Part shown: piece after piece, positions 23,140 to 32,803 of the stretch | Layout of the letters: each line of letters starts with the position of its first letter | How positions within the stretch are numbered: position 1 is the first letter of the stretch | From: Verrucomicrobiota bacterium | GTDB lineage: Bacteria; Verrucomicrobiota; Verrucomicrobiia; Limisphaerales; JACDHS01 | DNA length: 34,224 nucleotides | Direction: 5' to 3' | Assembly: GCA_013820875.1 (NCBI GenBank) | Contig: JACDHS010000051.1 | Location: forward strand, 1 to 34,224 | Made by a program: the position numbers and the translations under genes | Notes under the pieces: model-generated | What the model saw: only the letters and a program-made list of their open reading frames with translations | What the model was told of the DNA's origin: nothing | Databases searched by the model: none

Positions 23140-23822
23140 TTCTCTGGAGAATTGGTGTTGGTTGGCGTCGCAGCTTCCGCAGAAGCGGGTGCGGCGTTCG
23201 TGTCATCCGTTTCAGGCACTGTAGGTAAAGGAGATTCGAACAAAGAAGCGTCCGAACGAAGGCTTTTCATGTAAGCTACCAAAGAATCGGCGCGGTCGGT
23301 CGGAACTACTTCAAACCCCTCCTCAACTTCAAAGCCCTTTGGCAAATCCAAAGCATTGGCAGAGCGTTCCCCCCGGATTTTTCGTTTTTCGAAAAGGTAT
23401 TTATATTGTGGCATTAACGACTTCTCTATCGTGATCCGTGGATTGTAGAGATGCAGCAGATGCCATTTCGCATCCGGCATACGAGCGCCAATGTTGGCCA
23501 GATCAGGCCCGAGTCGGAGCGATCCAAATTGGACCGGTTCATCGCGGAGATAATCCTGGGCAACTGTGAAGCGGAGACCGTATTGAGGCACATCCTGAGG
23601 GCGCACTTGTTGCGTATGACAGGCGGCGCAACCTTCTGCGCGATAAACTTGCCTGCCTTGCTCAGCCAAACCCGAGTGCGGCGTAGGATATAGTGCCTCT
23701 GCATCGAAAGGTTTCGCGAGTTCCTGATGACCAAGCTGCTTCTGTGGGAGAAAAACCATTCCCGCCCATGACAGGGCAAAGCTGAGGAAGATTCCGAGGA
23801 AAAGAATCGGGCCGTAGTTCAC
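23136..23822 (-). CDS. CcoO-like cytochrome c subunit (cbb3 oxidase subunit II homologue)
   Basis: The 228-residue protein has one N-terminal membrane helix (about 4-24) and a periplasmic heme c domain. The CcoO hallmark GCAACHTQQVRPQDVPQYG includes C65, C68 and H69. SLRLGPDLANIGARM and ESLMPQY-like SLMPQYKYL follow, and M137 is the probable second heme ligand. All heme c determinants therefore look intact. This contrasts with the neighbouring CcoN-like protein, which has lost its cofactor ligands. The tail after about 185 is acidic, proline- and alanine-rich and probably disordered. It overlaps both neighbours by 4 bp, so its stoichiometric production with them is likely. Confidence 0.88.
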   Translation of the reverse strand: MNYGPILFLGIFLSFALSWAGMVFLPQKQLGHQELAKPFDAEALYPTPHSGLAEQGRQVYRAEGCAACHTQQVRPQDVPQYGLRFTVAQDYLRDEPVQFGSLRLGPDLANIGARMPDAKWHLLHLYNPRITIEKSLMPQYKYLFEKRKIRGERSANALDLPKGFEVEEGFEVVPTDRADSLVAYMKSLRSDASLFESPLPTVPETDDTNAAPASAEAATPTNTNSPEK

Positions 23823-25267
23823 TTGCGAGCCTCCTTTCCGCTACCGCAGCAAGCGGTGCAGCAACGTCGAATAACAGAAACGAGATTACTCAAAAACAAA
23901 AGGTGCGCTATCAGCAACAGAAGGAAGCCAATCGTGCCGATTCCGATAAACGGCACAGCAACACGAACAGATTTCATAAAATCAGAAAGCGGGTTGTTCC
24001 ATGAAGTACCTTGCAATATTCCGCCCACCCCCCAGGCAAAAACGATGAGAACCAATCCCGCGACAGAAAAGAGAAAATGACCTTTAACACGACCAAAGAT
24101 CCATTCAGTTCCTGCAATTCGCGGAACGATAAAATAGATCGCTCCGAATATCGCCATCGCTACCACGCCATAAGTGGCCAATTGCGCTATCGCCAGTCCG
24201 AAGAGTGTAAATTCCACCACCTGCGCCACCGGCGGCAAAAAATTGGCCGCGAATGCGAGTGCCCAAAGGATAAAAGCAAAAGCAGCAAACGAGATGAATT
24301 TGAATGCAACGCCTCCCTCTTGTTTCGCGGGGCTTTTGATCCATGTTGCGCGCCAATTGATAAACATCGCAACCGCTGGCACCAGCAGTAAAACGCTGGC
24401 AACCGTGCTTACACTCGGCATCCACGCCGGCAAACGTGCCCCGACCGGAATCCCGGACCAGCCAGCCGTCAGCAGCCATGACCAAAAACTGATCACTGCA
24501 AGGTAATGATTGTTCAGGAGTTGGTTGGAAACTTTTGGCACCATATAGAAAATAATCCCCAAAGCCAGCGGCATCAGCCACAGGAGCAGGAAACCATTCG
24601 CGAACCAATAAGCAATAGCCGCCTGCGTGGCACCGCGCACCGGAGAAACCAGCAGCAGCAGTCCTGCAGTGGAAAGCAACCAGGGAAAAATAAAGAATGC
24701 CGCCAGAATGAACCATTGAGAGACATAGGTATGCCGTTCATTACGATAGGCGAACGTCAACAGTCCGACAATTCCCATGATAAGATACGCGACGAACAAA
24801 ACAGCGACCGCATACTGCGGAAACTCAAACCATTCGTAACCCGTGCTCTGTCCAGTGAAAATCCCAAAGACACCGAGGAGAACGCCCAAATTCCAGAACA
24901 CCGCTCCAACGATCAGAGTGACTCCTGAAACCAGAGCAACTTTCCCCAACCGGCACAATATCCAGATGGCCGCAGCGATTCCCGCTTGTGAAAGGAAACC
25001 ATACAGGAACATATCCACCGCTGCGGGACGGACACGTCCGTAGGTGAGCCAGTCCACATTGGCCAGCATCCCAGCCGCGTGCATTTTGACGGAACCGAGC
25101 ACCGCGAACAGCGAACTCAGGGCCAGCCAAAGCAATGCGGCAGTGAAAAGAAACATCAACGCTCCACGACAAGAGGCGTCAATTTTTTCCACTGTTGGAA
25201 AAGCTGGATCGCGGTCGCCAGCGGCACCCGACGCAGGTTGATTAGGTGAAGAAGAAGAACGCATCAT
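23819..25267 (-). CDS. CcoN-like heme-copper oxidase subunit I homologue lacking all cofactor ligands
   Basis: The 482-residue protein has about 12 membrane helices and follows CcoN closely: YGRVRP, GYEWFEFP, the YMVPK helix end, ISFWSWL and AIYFIVPRIAG. Aligned by eye with Pseudomonas stutzeri CcoN, each key residue is replaced. The low-spin heme ligands H60 and H347 become A83 and Q362. The CuB ligands H207, H257 and H258 become N224, P274 and V275. The catalytic Y251 becomes A268, and the heme b3 ligand H345 becomes I360. The only histidines left (63, 179, 254, 397, 455) are outside these sites. It cannot reduce oxygen in the known way. The C-terminus has a cysteine cluster (RRCCTACCGSG). 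Its start overlaps the upstream gene by 4 bp; ATG at 25264 is an alternative. Confidence 0.88.
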   Translation of the reverse strand: MMRSSSSPNQPASGAAGDRDPAFPTVEKIDASCRGALMFLFTAALLWLALSSLFAVLGSVKMHAAGMLANVDWLTYGRVRPAAVDMFLYGFLSQAGIAAAIWILCRLGKVALVSGVTLIVGAVFWNLGVLLGVFGIFTGQSTGYEWFEFPQYAVAVLFVAYLIMGIVGLLTFAYRNERHTYVSQWFILAAFFIFPWLLSTAGLLLLVSPVRGATQAAIAYWFANGFLLLWLMPLALGIIFYMVPKVSNQLLNNHYLAVISFWSWLLTAGWSGIPVGARLPAWMPSVSTVASVLLLVPAVAMFINWRATWIKSPAKQEGGVAFKFISFAAFAFILWALAFAANFLPPVAQVVEFTLFGLAIAQLATYGVVAMAIFGAIYFIVPRIAGTEWIFGRVKGHFLFSVAGLVLIVFAWGVGGILQGTSWNNPLSDFMKSVRVAVPFIGIGTIGFLLLLIAHLLFLSNLVSVIRRCCTACCGSGKEARK

Positions 25268-25641
25268 TCGAATTCGCTCGGTTGTTCTGGAGCTTTGGGC
25301 GGCACTGCGGTGGCTTTGTCCAAGCGAGCCAACAGATCGGCACGGGCCGCCTTTGGATCCTTCGCCTTTTGAATAGTCACTTGCATCGCAAGGTCAACCG
25401 GCAGTCGAACCAGGTTCTTGCTTTGATCCTGCCATCCGATGTTGTTCAAAATTTCTGTATCAGCCAATTTCAGGTCCGCTGCAGCTTTGCGGCGTTCAAC
25501 AGAACGATCGGCGCCAATTGGTGCCGGTTTCGTGCTTAACATGAGCCACGCGAGCCAGCCGATGATTAAAAATGTGCCGAGAATTGCGACGGTATAAATC
25601 GCACCGCTCACAGAAGAAGGTTTTTTGTTCGAATCGCTCAT
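25264..25641 (-). CDS. Membrane-anchored periplasmic protein of unknown function
   Basis: The 125-residue protein has a polar N-terminus and one membrane helix (about 13-36, IYTVAILGTFLIIGWLAWLML). A charged periplasmic domain follows with NLVRLPVDLAMQVTIQKAKDP. The RLPVDLAM stretch resembles a short motif I associate with small subunits encoded beside cytochrome oxidases and ACIII, but I cannot name the family. It has no cysteine or heme motif. The ATG at 25641 overlaps the actF stop (TAATG) and its TGA overlaps the CcoN-like start (ATGA). It therefore sits exactly between the ACIII genes and the oxidase-like genes, and could be a structural bridge. That is inference from position. Confidence 0.8.
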   Translation of the reverse strand: MSDSNKKPSSVSGAIYTVAILGTFLIIGWLAWLMLSTKPAPIGADRSVERRKAAADLKLADTEILNNIGWQDQSKNLVRLPVDLAMQVTIQKAKDPKAARADLLARLDKATAVPPKAPEQPSEFE

Positions 25642-26894
25642 TATTTGCCTTCGTATTGAGCTACTACGTAAGTGGTCGCTCCTGGTAGTTGGTGAATGCC
25701 CAGTGCTTCACCCAACCGCGGATCCTTGATCGGATACGCAGGATGACTGAGAAAATGCTTGATCCAGACCACTGCCAAAACGCTGCCAATGAAAGCCATA
25801 CAAGCAAAGACCATTATAATGGACAGCGGTGCCTGGTCATATCCGTCGGGGAGGAGGACTGGCATGATGTTGTAGGAGATATCGCAGAAATGCATGAGCC
25901 ATGCCCAGATCGCCAGCGGAACTATCACTGTGCCACTGAGTTTCGCATCAATTCGAAGCAGCGCAAGAAACGGAAGAAAGAAGTGACCAAAGATCAGCAG
26001 CATACCGAACTGCCACCAGGTTCCCTGTTCACGTTTGATGTACCAGAAGGTTTCTTCCGGGATATTCGCATTCCAAATAATAAAATACTGGGAGAAATGG
26101 ATGTAAGCGTAGAAGACGGTGAATGCGAACATGAGCACACCGAGATCATGCCCCTGTCGGTTCGTAATCACTTTGCTCAAGTGGCCGGTGCGCTTCAAAA
26201 CCAGGGCCAGGAAGTAAACCGTCGCCAATGTAAACCAAACAGATTCCGCAAAGAAATAAACACCATACATCGTGGAGAACCATTGATGCTCCAATGACTT
26301 TACCCAGAGCATAATCGCCATGGTCACAGAAATGGCGAACAGGAACATCCCCCAGCAGGAATGAAAACGCATTTTGTAGGTGCATTGAGCCGACCCTGTT
26401 TCGTCCTGGCGCAGTGACCATGCTCGCAGCTTGCGAGTGAGCAACCACCAGACCAGGAAAATTCCACCGGATATTATATACCACGCTGGTTTATTAAGCA
26501 GGGCATGTTTTGCATGTAACGCATGGTCCGTATTCGGATCCATCGTCATCCACGGATAAATCGTCGGTGCCATGATCGCGATCGGGATGAACAGGATCGC
26601 CATGGTGGGAAAGAGCAAAACGGACAGATGCTCGGCAACACGGCGGATCGGAACAGACCAGGCGGCATCGAATAAATGATGGATTAATACCAGGAACAAT
26701 CCACCCACGCAGATGCTCAGGAAATAAATGTAAGCCGTGAGATAGGTGAAGCCAAACTGTTTCGGGTCAAGCATCGCGCCAATCAGGGCAATGACCAGCC
26801 CAATGCCTCCGACGATATATGGCACCTTCTTCCAACTGGACAAATCCAGCCGGGAATCGGCGCCGGGACCAACAGTTGTCGAGTGAGAACTCAT
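25641..26894 (-). CDS. actF: Alternative Complex III membrane subunit ActF
   Basis: The 417-residue integral membrane protein has about ten helices and belongs to the NrfD/PsrC-like group, as does ActC. Recognisable stretches are VLIHHLFDAAWSVPIRR, FIPIAIMAPTIYPWM, HALLNKPAWYIISGG and FYAYIHFSQYFIIWNANIPEETFWY, all typical of ActF of quinol:cytochrome c oxidoreductases. ActF packs against ActC in the membrane arm of ACIII and is proposed to take part in proton handling. A longer frame to 27020 is open, but it overlaps actE; MSSHSTTVGPG at 26894 leaves a 5-bp gap after actE. Assignment rests on sequence and operon position. Confidence 0.92.
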   Translation of the reverse strand: MSSHSTTVGPGADSRLDLSSWKKVPYIVGGIGLVIALIGAMLDPKQFGFTYLTAYIYFLSICVGGLFLVLIHHLFDAAWSVPIRRVAEHLSVLLFPTMAILFIPIAIMAPTIYPWMTMDPNTDHALHAKHALLNKPAWYIISGGIFLVWWLLTRKLRAWSLRQDETGSAQCTYKMRFHSCWGMFLFAISVTMAIMLWVKSLEHQWFSTMYGVYFFAESVWFTLATVYFLALVLKRTGHLSKVITNRQGHDLGVLMFAFTVFYAYIHFSQYFIIWNANIPEETFWYIKREQGTWWQFGMLLIFGHFFLPFLALLRIDAKLSGTVIVPLAIWAWLMHFCDISYNIMPVLLPDGYDQAPLSIIMVFACMAFIGSVLAVVWIKHFLSHPAYPIKDPRLGEALGIHQLPGATTYVVAQYEGK

Positions 26895-26899
26895 AGAAA

Positions 26900-27571
26900 T
26901 TATTTCTGTGCTGGAGCTGCGCTCAGTCCGGGCAATTTCGCACGAAGATCTGCCGGAACATCTTCCGGCGCACCCAAACGCGCAAGTTGCAAGGCCCGAA
27001 CATACGAGACGATTGCCCAACGATCGTTAACATCAATCTTATCACCGTAAGAACCCATCAACCCTTTTCCATGGGTGATGATGTCGAACAATTCACCATC
27101 GGTTTGACGAACAATTCGTTGATCATGAAGATTAGCAACGATAGTCATGCCAAATTTGGTAGTAATACCTTTGCCATCACCGCTGGCACCGTGACACGGC
27201 AAGCAAGTGATCGCATAACGTTCCTGACCGCGCGCCATCAATTGCTCGGTTACCGCGACAGGGAGCGTCTCAACATAGTTGGTGCTGCCAGCCTGGCGCC
27301 CCGTATTGAAAGGATGATCTTGAAACGGATAGACTTCTTGTTCGCCCAGTTTGGTTCCTTTGGTATAGGCAATAGTGCCGGGAACCTGAGCACGTGAACT
27401 ACGATTGTCCGGGAAAAAATCGAATGTTGTTTGTGGACGCAGCTTCGGCTGGCGATCCATGTCGGGAAATATCTCGATGGGCGGTTTGCGCGATGTGCTG
27501 CCGCGAAAACCGGCAATCGCCACGACGGTCACACAAAGGAGGAGCCAGAATAAAAGAAAGTAACGCATCAT
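26900..27571 (-). CDS. actE: Alternative Complex III monoheme cytochrome c subunit ActE
   Basis: The 223-residue protein has a short hydrophobic N-terminus (about 4-21) that serves as export signal or anchor. A conserved entry region reads PIEIFPDMDRQPKLRPQ, with GTKLGEQ and FNTGRQAGSTNYVETLP further on. The heme site is C123-L-P-C126-H127 in YAITCLPCHGASGDGKG, with M172 in GKGLMGSYGDK as likely axial ligand. In ACIII, ActE receives electrons and passes them to external carriers or an oxidase. The start at 27571 overlaps the actD stop as ATGA; the next codon is also ATG (27568). Confidence 0.93.
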   Translation of the reverse strand: MMRYFLLFWLLLCVTVVAIAGFRGSTSRKPPIEIFPDMDRQPKLRPQTTFDFFPDNRSSRAQVPGTIAYTKGTKLGEQEVYPFQDHPFNTGRQAGSTNYVETLPVAVTEQLMARGQERYAITCLPCHGASGDGKGITTKFGMTIVANLHDQRIVRQTDGELFDIITHGKGLMGSYGDKIDVNDRWAIVSYVRALQLARLGAPEDVPADLRAKLPGLSAAPAQK

Positions 27572-28107
27572 TCCTCCACGAGTTCAATATGCTTGCTGCC
27601 GGCCAATTCCAGCAACCTGCGGATTTCCGCTTCCGAATATTTCGGATCAGTTGATTCGACGACGATGAAAAACTTATCGTGTGTCACTTTGGCAAACCGG
27701 GCGCTCTTGAACAACGGACTATACCAACGTGGCAAACGATTCAAGAACATCATGCCGAGGATCGCTCCGAAGGCGCCGAAGAGAATGGTCAACTCGTAAG
27801 CAGGCGGGAAAGCACCGAACGGACTGAACATCGGTTTACCACCGACAATGAGTGGATAATCGATCGCATTCATCCACCAGATCATCAGCATGCCAAGGCC
27901 GTAACCAGCAACACCCCCGACGAAGGCGAACCAGCCGACCTTGGAATTACCCAGGCCCATGGCGGCATCCATTCCGTGGATTGGAAACGGAGTGTAAACG
28001 TCCCAGCGAGTGAATCCTTTTCCATGGATCACTTCTGCTGCGTGCATAACGTCAGCCGGAGTATCAAACTCTGCCAACAAAGCGTAAGGTGTTTGTGTCT
28101 GGGCCAT
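27568..28107 (-). CDS. actD: Alternative Complex III subunit ActD (DUF3341)
   Basis: The 179-residue protein has a soluble N-terminal part (YALLAEFDTPADVMHAAEVIHGKGFTRWDVYTPFP, described here in pieces: YALLAEF, KGFTRWDVYTPFPIHGMD). Two membrane helices follow, at about 58-79 and 104-122. The end has a second soluble segment with HDKFFIVVESTDP. This is the DUF3341 pattern of ActD, which holds no cofactor and stabilises the membrane arm. Its ATG (28107) overlaps the actC stop by one base and its stop overlaps actE by 4 bp. Confidence 0.92.
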   Translation of the reverse strand: MAQTQTPYALLAEFDTPADVMHAAEVIHGKGFTRWDVYTPFPIHGMDAAMGLGNSKVGWFAFVGGVAGYGLGMLMIWWMNAIDYPLIVGGKPMFSPFGAFPPAYELTILFGAFGAILGMMFLNRLPRWYSPLFKSARFAKVTHDKFFIVVESTDPKYSEAEIRRLLELAGSKHIELVEE

Positions 28108-29525
28108 CAGTGATGTCCTCCTTTGGCACCACCGGCGGGGTGATGCGGGTCAGCTTGCGGTGTGACTGCTTTTACTTCCGAGATTGCGATCATCGGCAGG
28201 AAACGCAGGAACAACAGGAACAAGGTAAAGAACATTCCGAACGTTCCAAGATAGGTCAGGATATCCACCGGGGTTGGGATGAAATAACCCCAACTCGATG
28301 GCAGATAATCGCGGTGAAGCGAGATCACGATGATCACGAAACGTTCGAACCACATCCCGATATTCACCAGAATCGAGGCGATAAATACGATGGCCAAATT
28401 GTTGCGGAACCGTTTGAACCAGAAAATCTGGGGCACGATGGTGTTACAGATGATCATCGCCCAATAACCCCAGGCATAAGGCCCAATCGCACGGTTGATG
28501 AACGCGAAACGTTCGTATTCGCTGCCGCTATACCAGGCGATGAAAAATTCCATCCCGTAGGCATAAGCAACGATTGAACCGGTCGCCAGCGTCACTTTGC
28601 ACATCAAATCGATGTGACGCATCGTGATGATATCCTCCAGTTTTAACATCTGGCGCAACGGCACCAGCAGCGTCAGCACCATGCCGAATCCAGAGAAAAT
28701 AGCGCCAGCCACGAAGTAGGGCGGGAAAATCGTCGTGTGCCATCCAGGGACTTGCGACACCGCGAAGTCCAATGAAACGATGGAATGCACCGACAACACC
28801 AGCGGGGTCGAAAGCCCGGCCAGGATCAAATACGCTTTTTCGTAATTGCTCCAGTGACGATTCGATCCAGTCCAGCCGAGTGCGAACAATCCATAAGCGA
28901 ACTTGCGAATCTTCGTCCTGGCACGATCGCGCATGACAGCAAGGTCAGGAACCAGGCCTACATACCAGAACAACGCGGACACAGTAAAATAAGTCGAGAC
29001 AGCGAACACGTCCCACATCAGCGGCGAACGGAACTGTGGCCAGATGGCATTCGCGGTCGGAATCGGGAATAACCACCAGTCGAACCAAACACGACCGACG
29101 TGCAATGCCGGATAAATACCGGCGCACATAACGGCGAAGATGGTCATCGCTTCAGCGGCGCGGTTCACCGCGGTGCGCCAGCGTTGGCGCAAGAGACACA
29201 AAATTGCGGAGATCAACGTTCCGGCGTGGCCGATACCGATCCACCAGACGAAGTTGATGATGTCCCAACCCCACATCACCGGGTGTTGATTACCCCAGAC
29301 ACCGACACCGACCGAAATTTGGTAGAGCAACATGGCGCCCAAAACTGCGGCTCCAAGTGCACTCGGAATGAAAGCCATCCACCACCACATCGGCGTTTTG
29401 CCTTCGACAATTCCCGCCACCCGGTCGGAGATCCAACCGATGCTGCGGTTATTTGCGACCAACGGCTCGCGTTCCAACTCACGCGGAGGCGGGGCTACCT
29501 TAAGATCTGGAACTGTGCTGGCCAT
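28107..29525 (-). CDS. actC: Alternative Complex III quinol-oxidising membrane subunit ActC
   Basis: The 472-residue protein of the NrfD/PsrC family has about ten membrane helices. Marks include [67 protein letters not shown] and [21 protein letters not shown]. ActC is the proposed quinol-binding subunit and lies against the iron-sulfur subunit ActB. The N-terminus is about 45 residues of soluble sequence. The C-terminus ends in a His-rich tail ([14 protein letters not shown]) that could bind metal or be disordered. The start at 29525 overlaps the actB stop by one base. Assignment is firm from sequence and context. Confidence 0.94.
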   Translation of the reverse strand: MASTVPDLKVAPPPRELEREPLVANNRSIGWISDRVAGIVEGKTPMWWWMAFIPSALGAAVLGAMLLYQISVGVGVWGNQHPVMWGWDIINFVWWIGIGHAGTLISAILCLLRQRWRTAVNRAAEAMTIFAVMCAGIYPALHVGRVWFDWWLFPIPTANAIWPQFRSPLMWDVFAVSTYFTVSALFWYVGLVPDLAVMRDRARTKIRKFAYGLFALGWTGSNRHWSNYEKAYLILAGLSTPLVLSVHSIVSLDFAVSQVPGWHTTIFPPYFVAGAIFSGFGMVLTLLVPLRQMLKLEDIITMRHIDLMCKVTLATGSIVAYAYGMEFFIAWYSGSEYERFAFINRAIGPYAWGYWAMIICNTIVPQIFWFKRFRNNLAIVFIASILVNIGMWFERFVIIVISLHRDYLPSSWGYFIPTPVDILTYLGTFGMFFTLFLLFLRFLPMIAISEVKAVTPQADPHHPAGGAKGGHH

Positions 29526-32500
29526 TAGTGCGTTCCTTTCGTCTCGCCGTGCGCGGTATCCGGGCCGTGTTTTTCAAAAGGATTTTGGCCTTCTGAATGA
29601 TTGTTCTTCTGATACTCACCGATGGTGAACGGATGTTCGTAAGCGTCCGGCATACTGGGATTCGGATTACGGATTTTCGCCAGGTAGGTGAGGCGCGGTT
29701 TAGTGAGCAGGAATTCCAACACAGAATAATTCCGCGGTTCCTGTTTCAACTTCGCCACTTGACTTTCCGGATCGGAAATATCACCGAAAACAATCGCGTC
29801 CGCCGGGCAAGCCTGCTGACAAGCCACCTTGGGCATTGTGCCTTCACTTTCTTTCACGCGAACATCGCCGGAAGCACCTGCTTTGACCTTTTGCGCGATC
29901 TTGGCTTGCTGGAGGCGTTGCACGCAGAAGGTGCATTTCTCCATGACGCCACGCATACGAACCGTGACATCTGGATTCTTCGCCATCTTGTAAAGATCCC
30001 AGTCGTCGCCCGTGCGCCAGCCTTTATCCGGATCCTTCAGCCATTTGGTCATGCCCCATTCGCCATCCACCTTGTTAATCATCGGCGTTGGGTACCAGGG
30101 ACCTTTCAATTCCTTCAGCGTGCGCTTGTTGTAATCGAAGAAATTGAAGCGACGGACCTTATACGGGCAGTTGTTTGAGCAGTAACGGGTTCCGACGCAA
30201 CGGTTGTAAACCATGAGGTTTAAACCTTCTTCGTCATGAACAGTCGCGTTGACCGGGCAAACACTTTCGCAGGGAGCAGCTTCGCAGTGCTGGCAAAGCA
30301 TCGGTTGCGTGACCATCTGCGGATCTTCAACAGTGCCGGCAAAATAGCGATCCAAGCGCAGCCAATGCATTTCGCGACCGCGACCCACCTGGTCTTTGCC
30401 AACGATCGGAACATTGTTCTCGCTTTGGCAGGCAATCGCGCAGGAGTTACATCCAACGCAACTGGTCAAATCGATAACCATACCCCATTGATGCAACGCT
30501 TGATCTTTCCGGGCATCCAACGGGTTTGGATACATGGAACGCATCCCTCCAGGAGGCTCCTGCAGATCCAATGCTTTAACGAAATCAGCACGCTTCTCGT
30601 ATTGATCGAGTGTCGCTTCACGAATGATCGGGCGACCGCGCATCGAACCGTGATCCTGGGTGACGACCAGTAGGTGTGTCTTACCGGTATTGGTCAGTTT
30701 CGCACCCGAAGCGAAACGGCGCGCGTTCCCCGGCAACAGGCGGTAGGCATTGTAGCCTGTCCCCTGCCCGATGCGTCCCGTGTTTTCACGGCCATAACCA
30801 AGCGCCATCCCAACAATGTTGTCGGCCAATCCGGGTTGGATCCAGGCGGGACCTTCCACTTCACGGCCATTGAGGGAAATCTTCACCAACGGAACCTGCA
30901 GGTTCGCGTTCTCGTGATTGACGACATCAACACCGAGTTGCTTCGCCGTCGCGGGACTCAATAAAATAGCGTTATCCCAAACAATCTTAGTGATCGGATC
31001 CGGCAACTCCTGCAGCCAGCCGTTGTTGTTGTACCGACCGTCATCCACGCTGTAATCGCGGTGGAAAACCACTTCCAACTTGTCCTGGGTCGGCGCAGGC
31101 GAACTCACGCCCGCCAGTTCCCTGGAACCGTTTTTCAGGCTCAACTTGGCATTAACCGCTTTCGGAGCGCTGCCCTTCCACAAACCATCGTGCAGAAAAC
31201 GCTTCCAGTTTTCTTCAAAATCTCCGGAACCAGCAATGTCCTTAATCGTATCGCGAACAACATCGTAAGGACGTGCGCTGTCCAGACCGGCAATCCGCGC
31301 CAGAACTTCCAGCTCAGTGACACCACCGAACAACGGTTCGATCAGCGGCTGAATGGAAACAACCGTGCCATCGCCGGTGCGAGCGTCGCCCCAGCTTTCA
31401 AGATAGTGCGCGGCCGGAAAATGCCATGTGCTGCCTGCAAAAGATTCGTCTTCATAATAGCTAAGACGAACGACCGTCTTCGCCTTCGCCTGGGTCTTTG
31501 CCCAGTCAAGCTCAGCGGGCGCCGTGTAAACCGGGTTTACACCGGAAACAACCAGAGTATCCACCTGGCCAGCATTCAAAGCTGTGGCCAATTGATCGAT
31601 GGAACCGGATTTAACGACTTCTTTCTGCTCAATGAAAGTTAAGGTCGAACCAACACTGCCGAGTTGCTGATTAATCGCAAACGCCAGGAGATGCACTGCC
31701 AATGGCTGACCACTTCCAGCAACAACGAGACTTTTGCCTTTGTTCGCTGCCAAATCCCTGGCGCATTCAGCGATCCACTTTTCATCGCCGCCGTACTGAC
31801 CGGCGAGAGTCTGCACTTCAGAACTGCTTTCACCCCCAATAGCCGCCAACAACTTCGCCGCCACCGCAGCCACCTGGCTCGGAGCCACGCGCAAACGGTG
31901 ATCCGCGTTCTGGGCAGTCAACGAGAACAAGCCTTCAACCAGGTAAAGGCGGTTCATGTCGGTGTTGCCGTTACGCAACTTACGTCCACTGGCAAAACCG
32001 GCGATATTACGAAACGCGTCTTCTTCAGCGCCGACGAAATCGCAATCCAGCGAAACGATGCGGCTCGCTTTGTCGTAATGATAAACCGCTTTGACGGACT
32101 GACCGGCAGCGATAGAGGCCGCTTCATTCACCACGTTGAACTCAACCGGTTCATGAATAAACCATTGCGCTTTTGGAAATTTCTTCGAGATCAGGCTCTG
32201 CAACCGTTCGCGCGACGGCGAACTGCTGCGATCGAGCAGGAACGCCAAACCTGCGCCGCCATTGGCCGAAAACTGTTTGGAAATCTGGGTCAACGCTTCA
32301 AAAGCCGCCACGCGCGACGAGGCACTGCCGCTTTTCGCGAAACGCATCGCACGATCCGGATCATACAAATTTAGAATCGACGCCTGGGTATAACGATCCG
32401 AGCCGCCATTGCTGCCAGGGTGGTTGGGATTACCCTCCACCTTGATTGGCCGGCCTTCATGCGAACGGACCAGCAACGGAACCGCACTCCCACGAGTCGG

Positions 32501-32803
32501 ACGCGCCGTCGCGTAGAATTGCGGAAGACCGTGGATATAACCCTCAGGCTGTTTGCCAAACGGCAGAATATACTCTTCAGGCTTGCGGCAACCAGTCAGG
32601 CCAAGACCCGCCAACAAGAAGGAGGCGGACATGATCTTGACGAAATTACGGCGGGAAACCGGATCAGTGAACTCACTGGCCCCAGCAGGAAATTCGCGGT
32701 CCACCCATTCACGAAATTCGGGCGTCTCAGCCAGGTCATCCAGGCTGCGCCAATATTTCGGACCAACTTCAGGCTCTGTACAGGTGGGAGGAATGGTTTT
32801 CAT
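29525..32803 (-). CDS. actB: Alternative Complex III molybdopterin-like and iron-sulfur subunit ActB
   Basis: The 1092-residue protein fuses two units. The first 48 residues precede a Tat-type signal, [20 protein letters not shown] (50-69), ending in a lipobox with C72. A molybdopterin-oxidoreductase-like domain spans about 75-740; in characterised ACIII this domain has no molybdenum cofactor. The C-terminal ferredoxin-like domain starts at C782 ([11 protein letters not shown]), followed by [27 protein letters not shown] and CTFCVQR with CQQACPAD. One of these sets has T in place of a cysteine, consistent with a [3Fe-4S] cluster beside three [4Fe-4S] clusters. The start at 32803 overlaps the actA stop as ATGA, so the longer frame to 32845 is rejected. 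Confidence 0.95.
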   Translation of the reverse strand: MKTIPPTCTEPEVGPKYWRSLDDLAETPEFREWVDREFPAGASEFTDPVSRRNFVKIMSASFLLAGLGLTGCRKPEEYILPFGKQPEGYIHGLPQFYATARPTRGSAVPLLVRSHEGRPIKVEGNPNHPGSNGGSDRYTQASILNLYDPDRAMRFAKSGSASSRVAAFEALTQISKQFSANGGAGLAFLLDRSSSPSRERLQSLISKKFPKAQWFIHEPVEFNVVNEAASIAAGQSVKAVYHYDKASRIVSLDCDFVGAEEDAFRNIAGFASGRKLRNGNTDMNRLYLVEGLFSLTAQNADHRLRVAPSQVAAVAAKLLAAIGGESSSEVQTLAGQYGGDEKWIAECARDLAANKGKSLVVAGSGQPLAVHLLAFAINQQLGSVGSTLTFIEQKEVVKSGSIDQLATALNAGQVDTLVVSGVNPVYTAPAELDWAKTQAKAKTVVRLSYYEDESFAGSTWHFPAAHYLESWGDARTGDGTVVSIQPLIEPLFGGVTELEVLARIAGLDSARPYDVVRDTIKDIAGSGDFEENWKRFLHDGLWKGSAPKAVNAKLSLKNGSRELAGVSSPAPTQDKLEVVFHRDYSVDDGRYNNNGWLQELPDPITKIVWDNAILLSPATAKQLGVDVVNHENANLQVPLVKISLNGREVEGPAWIQPGLADNIVGMALGYGRENTGRIGQGTGYNAYRLLPGNARRFASGAKLTNTGKTHLLVVTQDHGSMRGRPIIREATLDQYEKRADFVKALDLQEPPGGMRSMYPNPLDARKDQALHQWGMVIDLTSCVGCNSCAIACQSENNVPIVGKDQVGRGREMHWLRLDRYFAGTVEDPQMVTQPMLCQHCEAAPCESVCPVNATVHDEEGLNLMVYNRCVGTRYCSNNCPYKVRRFNFFDYNKRTLKELKGPWYPTPMINKVDGEWGMTKWLKDPDKGWRTGDDWDLYKMAKNPDVTVRMRGVMEKCTFCVQRLQQAKIAQKVKAGASGDVRVKESEGTMPKVACQQACPADAIVFGDISDPESQVAKLKQEPRNYSVLEFLLTKPRLTYLAKIRNPNPSMPDAYEHPFTIGEYQKNNHSEGQNPFEKHGPDTAHGETKGTH

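Noticed and set aside
23819-25267. Functional cbb3 oxidase subunit I
   Set aside because: The overall fold matches, but all canonical histidines and the active-site tyrosine are missing.
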